Shown in pieces: positions 1-5,800 of a stretch of 5,800 nucleotides of DNA. Both the position numbers and the translations under genes were made by a program. The DNA comes from Erythrobacteraceae bacterium CCH12-C2 (GTDB lineage Bacteria > Pseudomonadota > Alphaproteobacteria > Sphingomonadales > Sphingomonadaceae): contig LSKF01000140.1 of NCBI GenBank assembly GCA_001556995.1, positions 1-5,800 on the forward strand. Direction: 5' to 3'. The notes below the pieces were generated by a model, which saw only the letters and a list, made by a program, of their open reading frames with translations, searched no databases and had not been told where the DNA came from. The first letter of the stretch is position 1; every line of letters begins with the position of its first letter.

Positions 1-9
1 ACCCCCGGC

Positions 10-38
10 CCCTCCCCAAGGGGGAGGGAAGATTTTTT
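10..38 (+). terminator. GC-rich hairpin followed by T-run
   Basis: CCCTCCCC at 10-17 pairs with GGGGAGGG at 21-28 (8 bp, AAG loop), followed on the plus strand by AAGA and six T at 33-38. This is the layout of an intrinsic terminator for a rightward transcript entering from outside the window. For the leftward operon the same stem is preceded by an A-run and followed by GGCCGGGGG, so termination in that direction is less certain, although the hairpin lies 27 bp past the NnrU stop. Alternatively it may be one copy of a dispersed GC-rich palindrome. Confidence 0.5.
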
Positions 39-54
39 GCCCACAGCCTCGGCT

Positions 55-732
55 CTAACCCAGCCACTTCCACACCCCCGCCGGAATGCCCGCCTGCCAC
101 AGGTGGAGCCAGCTCCCCGCAAGCCACAGCGCCGTGCCCACCAGCAGCGGCACCGGGCCGACGCTGAACATCTTGCCAAGCCGCGGCCAATAGCTCGTCT
201 TGCTTTCCCACGCGGCCCAGGCCTCGCCCATCATCGCTTCTTTCTTGGCGTCCTGAAGTCGCGCGCCGACCAGCGCCAGCACGCCCATCGCCAGCGCCGT
301 CACCAGCGTGCGGGTGCTCCATAGGAGCGCGATGTGCGAGACGGCCCACAGCCCGATCCCCCACATCATCGGGTGCCGGGTGACGAGGAAGACGCCCTTG
401 GGCTCAGCACGTGCCTGCGCTTCCGCGAGCGGGGTGGGGAGCGCGGGGTTGCCGATCAGCGAGCCTGCCAGCAACACCATCGCGGGCCAGGTGATGATCG
501 TGGCGGCGATCCACCCCGCATCGCCCGATCCCGGCAAGTCGGCAGGCGGCGCGGCCTTGAAGGCGAAATAGACCCAGCCCAATGTGGCGAAGCTGACCAC
601 AGAGTAAGCCGCCTGAAACCCGCCCGCGCCCAAGGCTTTGACCATCGGCGCGCGCAGCGGATGCGACATCGCGAAGTGCGTGCCGACAAAGGCGACATTC
701 GCCGCGATAAGTGTGATGATTGCGCTATCCAT
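55..732 (-). CDS. NnrU-family integral membrane protein
   Basis: This 225-residue protein has about six hydrophobic segments (roughly 2-20, 40-58, 74-93, 119-136, 140-157 and 191-212). It carries the NnrU family hallmarks: a His-containing first helix and loop (H19, then H24 in SHPLR), VTRHPMMWGIGLW (H120) and VSH (H133). The family was named from denitrification loci, and its plant relative Z-ISO is a haem-binding zeta-carotene isomerase; the RHP-x-MWG motif and conserved histidines are shared. The biochemical role of the bacterial proteins is not settled. No denitrification or carotenoid gene is visible here, so neither role can be assigned. ATG 732 is preceded by GGGGGAG at 738-744 with 5 nt spacing. 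It follows the FKBP gene by 28 bp and probably ends the operon. The C-terminus is rich in Trp and ends in WKWLG. Confidence 0.88.
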   Translation of the reverse strand: MDSAIITLIAANVAFVGTHFAMSHPLRAPMVKALGAGGFQAAYSVVSFATLGWVYFAFKAAPPADLPGSGDAGWIAATIITWPAMVLLAGSLIGNPALPTPLAEAQARAEPKGVFLVTRHPMMWGIGLWAVSHIALLWSTRTLVTALAMGVLALVGARLQDAKKEAMMGEAWAAWESKTSYWPRLGKMFSVGPVPLLVGTALWLAGSWLHLWQAGIPAGVWKWLG

Positions 733-737
733 GCCGT

Positions 738-744
738 CTCCCCC
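738..744 (-). promoter_or_regulatory. Ribosome binding site of the NnrU-family gene
   Basis: GGGGGAG lies 5 nt before ATG 732, in the 28-bp gap after the FKBP stop. It gives this gene its own strong initiation signal and supports the chosen start. Confidence 0.7.
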
Positions 745-760
745 TGAGCAAGGGCCAAGA

Positions 761-1264
761 CTAGCCTTCGATCGCGATCAGTTCCACCTTGAACACCAGC
801 GTCGCATTGGGCGGGATCGGTCCGCGCCCGACGGGGCCATAGGCAAGGTCGGCCGGAATCGCGATTTCGATGGTCTCGCCAACGCCCATGTTGGGGATCG
901 CAATCTGCCAGCCCTTCACCAGCCGCCCGAGCGGGAAGGTGGCGGGCTCCCCGCGAGCGTAGGAGCTGTCGAACACGGTCCCGTCGATCAGACGGCCTTC
1001 GTAGTGGACCTTTATGCGGCTGGCGACGGTCGGCTTCTGCTCCGACGCGCGATAGGCGAGCCAACGCCAGCGCACCCCACCCGGTTCAAAGTTCCACCCT
1101 TCCGCAGGCGTCAGGCCGAGCAGATAGAGCTGCTGGCGCGCATGATACGCCGGGTCTTGCGCCTCGGGCGAGGGCGCAGCCTCGCTCTCCTGCGCATGAA
1201 CCGGTTGGAGCGCGATCAGCGCCGCTGCGGCAAGGACCGATGCTGCAAGACCCGCGCGTTTCAC
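761..1264 (-). CDS. Periplasmic FKBP-type peptidyl-prolyl cis-trans isomerase
   Basis: The 167-residue product catalyses cis-trans isomerisation of Xaa-Pro bonds, probably in the periplasm. An N-terminal signal peptide ends near VHA|QE (about residue 24). A roughly 55-residue spacer rich in Ala, Pro and Trp follows, then a single FKBP domain to the C-terminus. Counting from the GTG start, the pocket residues are visible: Y88 in VHYEG, F98-D99 in VFDSS, F110 in TFPLG, V116 and W119 in LVKGW, Y142 in LAYG and F158 in LVFKVELI. These match FKBP12 Y26, F36, D37, F46, V55, W59, Y82 and F99, so the isomerase should be active. The start is GTG 1264, overlapping the previous stop as GTGA, or TTG 1267, which lies 7 nt from AAGG; both give the same signal peptide. 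Its coupling to the amidohydrolase genes hints that it helps fold envelope proteins or act on proline peptides, which is inference. Confidence 0.93.
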   Translation of the reverse strand: MKRAGLAASVLAAAALIALQPVHAQESEAAPSPEAQDPAYHARQQLYLLGLTPAEGWNFEPGGVRWRWLAYRASEQKPTVASRIKVHYEGRLIDGTVFDSSYARGEPATFPLGRLVKGWQIAIPNMGVGETIEIAIPADLAYGPVGRGPIPPNATLVFKVELIAIEG

Positions 1265-2568
1265 CAATCGTAAGCCTTGGGCCGCTCGCTTTCATCGAGG
1301 TTCTTGTAGCGATCACGCAGACGGGTCTGGTGGTTGGTGAGGTCCTGTTCGACCCCGCCGATGAACACCCGCGTGGGCACAGAGCCCACTTCCAGCGGAT
1401 CGCCATCCCACAGCACCACATCGCCCAGCGCGCCCGCCTTCAGCACCCCGGCCTTGCCGCCCATGCCGCTGATTTCGGCCGGGACCGCGCTGATCGCCGC
1501 GAAAGCCTTGCCCCACGCCATGCCCGCCGCGCCTGGCACATTGTTCAACGCGACGAGATTGCCCGCCACCTGCTGCAAGCGGCGGGGGTTCTGCATGGTG
1601 GCGGCATTGATCGCGACTTTGACCCCGGCCTGCGCAAGGCGACCGGCATTGCTCTGCGTCGCGCCGAGCTCTTCGAAAGTTTCCGGCAGGTCGCTCAGGC
1701 CATTGGCGATCACCGGCACTCCAGCAGCGGCAATCTCTTTCGCCACCAGCCAGCCTTCGCTGACGCCGACCAGCACCAGATCAAGCTTGGGATAATCCGC
1801 CTTCAAGGCCAGCACTGCGCGGATATCCGCCGCGCGCTCGACCGCGACATAGAGCTTCTGGCGGCCCGTCACCACGGGCACCAGCGCTTCGGCATCGAAG
1901 CGCGAGAGCATCACGCCGTCGCCCTTGGCGATTTCGGTGGTCTCGGGGATACCGGGCTTGCCCACCAGCGCCTGCGCCTCGCGCAGGGCACTGCGCAGCA
2001 GCACATAGGCCGCGACCCGGCTGCCTCCCGCAAGATCACCCCCGCCTTCGCCCAAATCGATCATCTGGAACGCCCGCGCCTGCATCACGGGCTGCGTGTC
2101 GCCATCCAGATCGATGATCGCGCCTTGCCCGCCAAAGATCGAGCCCGAGGGCGCGGTGGAGGTCGCTGCGCGGGTGATCCCGGCGGCGCGATGGACGAGG
2201 ATGTGCTGCGAGGTCGGGTTGATGCTGGAGGAGGCATCGAGCGCCGCGCTGAACGGCGATCCGCGCGCGGTGATATCGTTCGATTCGCCCACCGCCGACA
2301 CATCGGCCAGGCCGAGCGTCGTCACCGTGGCGAACAGACCCGGCGTGACCCAGGCCCCGCCCGCATTGATGCTGGCCCCGCCCGTCGGCGCGCCGCTGGC
2401 TGGCCCAGCATAAACCACGCTGCCGCCACGCACGACCACCGTGCCACCTTCAATCGGCGCACCGCCATCGCCCAGCACCAGCCGGGCATTGGTGATCGTC
2501 ACATCCTGCGCCAGCGCGGGGGTGGAGAGGGCCAGCGCACTGGCCGCGAGCGTCAAAAGCCGCTTCAT
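1261..2568 (-). CDS. Secreted amidohydrolase-fold protein lacking metal ligands (likely pseudoenzyme)
   Basis: This 435-residue protein starts with a Sec signal peptide, with likely cleavage after ALA at residue 20 before QD. The N-terminal beta-sandwich strands of the amidohydrolase fold follow (about 23-75), then the barrel. Near the C-terminus, VLKAGALGDVVLWDGDPLEV (375-394) matches the upstream neighbour's signature. The usual PG-hydrophobic-D-x-H-x-H motif reads PGLFATVTT, so Asp is A80 and the two His are V82 and T84. Aligning conserved blocks to the neighbour, its H288 matches A242, its HH313-314 matches V267-G268, and its D368 matches A323. The last block aligns without gaps over 18 residues. 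The frame is intact, arguing against simple decay. It may stabilise the active paralogue, bind ligand or use other chemistry. ATG 2568 has AGGAGA 6 nt upstream and overlaps the previous stop, so translation is probably coupled. It would commonly be annotated just as amidohydrolase. Confidence 0.9.
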   Translation of the reverse strand: MKRLLTLAASALALSTPALAQDVTITNARLVLGDGGAPIEGGTVVVRGGSVVYAGPASGAPTGGASINAGGAWVTPGLFATVTTLGLADVSAVGESNDITARGSPFSAALDASSSINPTSQHILVHRAAGITRAATSTAPSGSIFGGQGAIIDLDGDTQPVMQARAFQMIDLGEGGGDLAGGSRVAAYVLLRSALREAQALVGKPGIPETTEIAKGDGVMLSRFDAEALVPVVTGRQKLYVAVERAADIRAVLALKADYPKLDLVLVGVSEGWLVAKEIAAAGVPVIANGLSDLPETFEELGATQSNAGRLAQAGVKVAINAATMQNPRRLQQVAGNLVALNNVPGAAGMAWGKAFAAISAVPAEISGMGGKAGVLKAGALGDVVLWDGDPLEVGSVPTRVFIGGVEQDLTNHQTRLRDRYKNLDESERPKAYDW

Positions 2569-3998
2569 TTCACATCTCCTTCACCGGGCTGACCTAGCTC
2601 GAAGTCGCTCACCGGACGCGCCTTCGGGTTGGTTGCATCAAACATCAGCGCGCCATCGATCCAGACCTTTTCAGGCCGGGCATAGACGCTGAGCGGGTTC
2701 GCGTTCCACAGCACGACGTCGGCCATCTTGCCGGGTTCAAGGCTGCCGGTCATTTTCTCGATCCCCATCGCCTTGGCCGGGTTATAGGTGATCCACTGGA
2801 TCACCGCCGCATCGGGAATATTGATCCCGAGCCTCAGGCCTGCCTTCTGCGCCTTGCGCGCTTCCTGATTGAGGCGCTGGATATCATTCGCGTCATCCGA
2901 GTGGATCACCACGCAAGCACCCTCGCGCTGGAGGAAGGCTGCGTTTTCGAGGATGCCGTCGTAGCTTTCCATCTTGAAGCCATACCAATCGGCCCAGATC
3001 GCGCTGCAAACGTCGTTTTCCTTGAGCAGATCGCCGATCTTGTAGGCTTCAACCGCGTGGTGGAAAGCGGTGACCTTGTAGCCCATCTCCTTGGCCATAT
3101 CCATCACCAGCGCCATTTCATCGGCGCGGTAGCAATGGTTCTGGACCAGGATTTCGCCCTTCAGCACGCCCACCAAGGTTTCCTTGGCCAAGTCGCGCTT
3201 GGCCTTGGGATCATTGGCGTAGTCGATCGCATCTAGCCAGGTATCGCGGTTGACCGCGAAATTGCCCATCCGGGTCGAAGGCATCCGCCCGCGCCCGCCA
3301 TAGACCCGCTTGGGGTTCTCTCCGCAGGCCATCTTGAAGCCATAGGGTGCGCCGGGGAACTTCATGCCCTGCACCGTGCGCGCGGGCACGTTCTTCAGGG
3401 TGACCGAGCGGCCGCCCATCAGGTTGGCTGAGCCGGGAAGGATTTGCAGGCTGGTTATGCCCCCGTTTGCCAGCGCGCGGGTGAAGCCGGGGTCTTGCGG
3501 CCAGACCGAATGTTCAGCCCAGACTTCGGGTGTCGTCGGGCTGGTCGCCTCGTTCCCATCGGAATGCGCCTCAACCCCGGGCGAAGGGTAATCGCCAAGG
3601 TGCGAGTGAATGTCGATGATGCCGGGCGTGACGAACTTGCCGGTGCCATCGAACACCGCGATATCGGCCGGGATCGGGGTGTCAGGGCCGCCGACAGAGA
3701 CGATCTTGCCCCCGCTCATGAAGACGACGCCGTTTTCGATCATCCCGCCCTTGCCATCATAGACAGTCGCGCCGCGAATCGCGGTGGCGATGCCAGGATA
3801 GGGCTTGTAGGTCGAGGGGAAGACGCCCTCGCTCTCACGCTTGGCAGTGAAGGCCTTGGCCTTTTCCTCCGAGGCACCGCCTGATGCGCCGGCGGTGTCG
3901 CCCGCGGTGCCGGTGGTGGCGCAGGCCGTGAGCGCGAGCGCGCTGGCCAACGTTGCGACAGCGCCAAGGCGCGCGCGCAGCAGATTTCGTGATAGCAT
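2565..3998 (-). CDS. Lipoprotein metal-dependent amidohydrolase (imidazolonepropionase/prolidase-like, probably active)
   Basis: The product is a 477-residue envelope lipoprotein of the amidohydrolase superfamily. The N-terminus is a lipoprotein signal ending in lipobox L-T-A-C, with C26 the acylated cysteine; Ala at +2 favours the outer membrane by the E. coli rule. A low-complexity Gly/Ala/Thr linker follows. The metallo-hydrolase core has PGIIDIHSH (D129, H131, H133), a possible carboxylated lysine K222 in GFKMACGE, H288 in NHCYRADE, H313/H314 in FHHAVEAY and D368 in HSDD. The C-terminal signature is LEPGKMADVVLW (about 420-431). Superfamily members hydrolyse amide, ring or dipeptide bonds; the nearby peptide transporter suggests a peptide or peptide-derived substrate, which is inference. 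The frame is open to an ATG at 4028, but 3998 has GGAAGGG 7 nt upstream and gives a clean lipoprotein signal, whereas 4028 has no visible Shine-Dalgarno. The stop overlaps the next start as ATGA. Confidence 0.9.
   Translation of the reverse strand: MLSRNLLRARLGAVATLASALALTACATTGTAGDTAGASGGASEEKAKAFTAKRESEGVFPSTYKPYPGIATAIRGATVYDGKGGMIENGVVFMSGGKIVSVGGPDTPIPADIAVFDGTGKFVTPGIIDIHSHLGDYPSPGVEAHSDGNEATSPTTPEVWAEHSVWPQDPGFTRALANGGITSLQILPGSANLMGGRSVTLKNVPARTVQGMKFPGAPYGFKMACGENPKRVYGGRGRMPSTRMGNFAVNRDTWLDAIDYANDPKAKRDLAKETLVGVLKGEILVQNHCYRADEMALVMDMAKEMGYKVTAFHHAVEAYKIGDLLKENDVCSAIWADWYGFKMESYDGILENAAFLQREGACVVIHSDDANDIQRLNQEARKAQKAGLRLGINIPDAAVIQWITYNPAKAMGIEKMTGSLEPGKMADVVLWNANPLSVYARPEKVWIDGALMFDATNPKARPVSDFELGQPGEGDVK
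2575..2580 (-). promoter_or_regulatory. Ribosome binding site inside the upstream amidohydrolase gene
   Basis: AGGAGA is 6 nt before ATG 2568 and lies within the last codons of the lipoprotein amidohydrolase. The ATGA overlap at 2565-2568 with this strong site indicates coupled, efficient translation of the second amidohydrolase. Confidence 0.75.
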
Positions 3999-4005
3999 CC
4001 AAAAG

Positions 4006-4012
4006 CCCTTCC
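4006..4012 (-). promoter_or_regulatory. Ribosome binding site deciding the lipoprotein start
   Basis: GGAAGGG lies 7 nt before ATG 3998. The upstream in-frame candidates at 4028 (ATG), 4025 (GTG) and 4022 (ATG) lack a comparable site and sit within a predicted hairpin, so 3998 is preferred. Confidence 0.65.
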
Positions 4013-4045
4013 GTTTCCCCATCACCATATGTGACGGAGAAACGG
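4011..4045 (-). repeat. Leader hairpin in front of the lipoprotein amidohydrolase
   Basis: CCGTTTCCCC at 4011-4020 is complementary to GGAGAAACGG at 4036-4045 except for one position that becomes a G-U pair in the minus-strand RNA. Inside, TCAC at 4022-4025 pairs with GTGA at 4031-4034 around a CATAT loop. In the mRNA the stem ends at the first two G of the ribosome binding site. It could influence translation, mark an RNA processing site between transporter and hydrolase messages, or weakly attenuate transcription. No long U-run follows, so a classical terminator is not supported. Confidence 0.5.
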
Positions 4046-4088
4046 CAGGCTGTCCATGCTGTCGGACGAATTTAGTGTCAGGCGAATA

Positions 4089-5603
4089 TTACTCGGCAGG
4101 CTGAAGAACAGCGCCTGCGGCGTCATCATCCTTGAGCGTATCGAGGTGCATCAGCTTCTTGATCAGCGGGCTGATGACCAGCACGCCCACGCCGACGGCC
4201 ACGGCAATCAGGCCAATCTGCGAATAGACATCCAGCACCACCTGCTGACCCGCGCCTTCACCCGATGCCTTTTCCGAGCCCGTTGCCGCAGCGATAAGGC
4301 CCGCGGCGAAGTTGCCGGTGGCCGAGGCGAAGAACCAGGTTCCCATGATCAGCGATGCCATGTGCGCCGGGGCCAGCCGGTTCATCGCCGACAGGCCAAC
4401 GGGGCTGAGGCACAGCTCACCGGTGGTGTGGAGCAGGTAGATGAGGAAGATGAACAGCACCGGGGTCGCCACGCCATTGCTGGCACCGGCCACCAGCACC
4501 AGGAACCCGGCGCCCAGTTGGATCAGCGCCAGACCGAACTTGGCCGGGGCAGAAGGCTCCATCCCCTTCTTGCCGAGCCAGGTCCACAGGCCGGCAAACA
4601 TCGGCGCCAGCAGCACGATGTAGAAGGCATTGACCGACTGGAACACCGACGCCGGCACCCCGGCGCGGTCAACATAGCGATCAGTGTAGAGGTTGAGCGA
4701 GGAACCCGCCTGTTCGAACAAGGCCCAGAACAGGATCGAACCGATAATCAGGAACATCGCGGCGAAAATCCGGTCACGGTCCTGCGGTTCGAGCTTCACC
4801 ACGGCAGTGAACAGCACATAGGCCACCAGCACCGCGCCCGCGACGCCCAGCAGCGTGCCAACCACCGACTGGTTCTGCACCATCCACCAGCATGCGCCCA
4901 CCGCGCCGAGACCGATCGCATAGAGGCCCCATTCCGTGCCCTTGGCCAATGCCGCCGGCGGCTCGCCCCGGCCGAGCAGCATCGGCTTGCCCCAGGTAAA
5001 CACGATCAGACCCAACAGCATCCCGAAGCCCGCCGCGCCAAAGCCATAGGCCCAGCCATAGGTCTCGCCGAGGTAGCCGCACAGCAGCGATCCGAGGAAC
5101 GCGCCGAGGTTAATCCCCATATAGAAGATCGTGTAGGCCCCATCGCGTCGCACATCGGTGCGCGGGTAGAGCTGGCCGACAATCACCGAAATGTTCGCCT
5201 TCAGGAACCCTGAGCCCACGATAATGAAGGCCAGCGCCAGCCAGAAGATATTGAGGCTCGCCGCGTCCTGTCCACCATTGCCTTCAAATCCCATCAGGAA
5301 GTGGCCGAAGGTCAGCAGCACCGCGCCATAAGTCACGGCCTTGCGCTGCCCGAGATACTTGTCGGCCAGATAGCCGCCAAGCACCGGGGTGATGTAAACC
5401 AGCGCGGTGTAAGCGCCATAGATCACGCCCGCCTGACTGTCGGAGAACAGCCAGTGCTTGGTCAGGTAGAAGATCAGCAGCGCGCGCATCCCGTAATAGG
5501 AAAAGCGCTCCCACATCTCGGCGAAGAACAGAACAAACAGACCCTTGGGGTGGCCGAGAAAGGTCCCAGCGCTGTCCCCGTGCGGAAGCTCTTGCGTTGC
5601 CAT
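4089..5603 (-). CDS. Proton-coupled oligopeptide transporter (POT/PTR2 family, MFS)
   Basis: This 504-residue inner-membrane protein should import di- and tripeptides with protons. The POT signature E-x-x-E-R-F-x-Y-Y is at residues 29-37 (E29, E32, R33). A PTR2-type loop (GGYLADKYLGQRK) is at about 76-88, and the lysine of GFLKANIS (K135) matches the conserved proton-coupling lysine. The FYMGINLGAFLG motif is at about 160-171, FWALFEQAGSSLN at 292-304, and GELCLSPVGLS with E397 at 396-406. Two extra hydrophobic helices (about 222-243 and 246-269) between the six-helix halves fit the bacterial 14-helix form. I chose ATG 5603 because the family N-terminus begins just after it. An AAGGGA motif lies 11 nt upstream, a rather long spacing. 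The frame extends to a TTG at 5660, but that adds 19 atypical residues. It is first in the apparent operon, 90 bp before the amidohydrolase. The exact peptide preference cannot be read from sequence. Confidence 0.95.
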   Translation of the reverse strand: MATQELPHGDSAGTFLGHPKGLFVLFFAEMWERFSYYGMRALLIFYLTKHWLFSDSQAGVIYGAYTALVYITPVLGGYLADKYLGQRKAVTYGAVLLTFGHFLMGFEGNGGQDAASLNIFWLALAFIIVGSGFLKANISVIVGQLYPRTDVRRDGAYTIFYMGINLGAFLGSLLCGYLGETYGWAYGFGAAGFGMLLGLIVFTWGKPMLLGRGEPPAALAKGTEWGLYAIGLGAVGACWWMVQNQSVVGTLLGVAGAVLVAYVLFTAVVKLEPQDRDRIFAAMFLIIGSILFWALFEQAGSSLNLYTDRYVDRAGVPASVFQSVNAFYIVLLAPMFAGLWTWLGKKGMEPSAPAKFGLALIQLGAGFLVLVAGASNGVATPVLFIFLIYLLHTTGELCLSPVGLSAMNRLAPAHMASLIMGTWFFASATGNFAAGLIAAATGSEKASGEGAGQQVVLDVYSQIGLIAVAVGVGVLVISPLIKKLMHLDTLKDDDAAGAVLQPAE

Positions 5604-5658
5604 GTAAGCAAATATCCCTTGTGCGCGCCAGCGTGCGGGCGCGGTCCCATGGCGGGGC

Positions 5659-5686
5659 AACCTAGCGTCTCATTTTGGCATGTGAA
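5659..5686 (-). promoter_or_regulatory. Possible sigma70-like promoter for the operon
   Basis: On the minus strand, TTCACA (5681-5686) and TAGGTT (5659-5664) are separated by 16 bp, about 55 bp before the transporter ATG. The -35 match is good and the -10 match is weak. The surrounding 5665-5700 stretch is locally AT-richer than the rest of the window. The match could easily be chance. Confidence 0.3.
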
Positions 5687-5704
5687 GCTTTTGTTGCGTG
5701 CTTG

Positions 5705-5733
5705 TTTGCTATCGCGCTGGCGCGCGATGCAAA
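5705..5733. repeat. Inverted repeat upstream of the transporter (possible operator)
   Basis: TTTGC (5705-5709) and GCAAA (5729-5733) enclose ATCGCGC (5711-5717) and GCGCGAT (5722-5728). This makes a 12-bp stem with one bulged T at 5710 and a TGGC loop. It lies just upstream of the possible promoter. No U-run follows on either strand, so a regulator-binding palindrome is as likely as an RNA hairpin. No regulator gene is visible in the window. Confidence 0.45.
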
Positions 5734-5745
5734 CCTCCCACCCCG

Positions 5746-5800
5746 CCTCCCCACCCGGCCACCATAGCATGATGGTATCATTGGTGGCCGGGTGGGGAGG
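5746..5800. repeat. Perfect 19-bp inverted repeat at the window edge
   Basis: Positions 5746-5764 and 5782-5800 are perfect reverse complements over 19 bp, beginning CCTCCCC and ending GGGGAGG. The 17-base centre holds a further small stem, ATGAT (5769-5773) with ATCAT (5777-5781) around GGT. The right arm ends exactly at the window end, so the true repeat may be longer. It may be an intergenic hairpin, a terminator for a neighbouring gene, or a copy of a dispersed palindromic repeat. Confidence 0.7.

Larger units (their letters stand above)
5604..5800. other. Non-coding upstream region of the operon
   Basis: No convincing gene is seen between the transporter start and the right edge. A minus-strand frame at 5474-5770 overlaps the transporter and resembles no family I know. 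The stretch holds the weak promoter candidate, the 5705-5733 inverted repeat and the 5746-5800 palindrome. An 11-base string GCGCGCCAGCG at 5623-5633 recurs inverted at 5715-5725, inside the first palindrome. Confidence 0.6.

Noticed and set aside
1261..2568. Calling the second amidohydrolase a pseudogene
   Set aside because: There is no stop or frameshift, the signal peptide and initiation signals are intact, and coding composition resembles its neighbours. Loss of ligands alone points to altered function.
1240..2592. Long plus-strand open frame opposite the second amidohydrolase
   Set aside because: It is rich in Arg, His and Gln with no family features, as expected for the antisense of a GC-rich gene. 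The minus strand has a clear protein with signal peptide and ribosome binding site.
3999..4028. Upstream starts of the lipoprotein amidohydrolase (4028, 4025, 4022)
   Set aside because: No Shine-Dalgarno precedes them, and they add residues before a normal lipoprotein signal that begins at 3998.
4056..5213. Long plus-strand open frame opposite the transporter
   Set aside because: The composition is hydrophilic and dominated by His, Arg, Gln and Glu, the usual shadow of a hydrophobic membrane gene. No motif is recognisable.
5604..5660. N-terminal extension of the transporter from TTG 5660
   Set aside because: It adds 19 residues unlike the family, uses a rare start and lacks a good ribosome binding site.
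5474..5770. Minus-strand frame overlapping the transporter start and upstream region
   Set aside because: It overlaps the transporter in another frame, has no recognisable domain, and crosses the palindromic non-coding region.
1..5800. tRNA, rRNA, CRISPR array, insertion sequence or riboswitch
   Set aside because: I saw no tRNA-like cloverleaf, no regularly spaced repeats, no transposase and no recognisable riboswitch core. The only repeats are the short hairpins listed.

Overview
The window looks like chromosomal DNA of a GC-rich alphaproteobacterium. Protein style (POT-family transporter, paired amidohydrolases, envelope FKBP) and codon use suggest the order Sphingomonadales, possibly Erythrobacteraceae. 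This is recognition from memory, not a database result.

All five genes I can support lie on the minus strand, so the window reads right to left. Positions 5604-5800 are an upstream non-coding region with two strong inverted repeats and a possible weak promoter. Then come a proton-coupled oligopeptide transporter (4089-5603), a lipoprotein metallo-amidohydrolase (2565-3998), a second secreted amidohydrolase-fold protein (1261-2568), a periplasmic FKBP-type prolyl isomerase (761-1264) and an NnrU-family membrane protein (55-732). A small hairpin with a T-run sits at 10-38.

The genes are packed like one operon. The two amidohydrolases overlap by ATGA. The second amidohydrolase and the FKBP overlap by GTGA (or 7 nt if TTG is used). 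The FKBP-NnrU gap is 28 bp and the transporter-amidohydrolase gap is 90 bp, with a hairpin just before the ribosome binding site. The products fit envelope peptide use: hydrolase and isomerase outside the cytoplasmic membrane, importer within it. The joint function is inference.

The most notable point is that the second amidohydrolase has an intact reading frame, signal peptide and C-terminal family signature, but every metal-ligand position I can align to its active neighbour is replaced. It appears to be a conserved-fold pseudoenzyme translated in step with a probably active partner. I see no RNA genes, insertion sequences, CRISPR arrays or broken genes.
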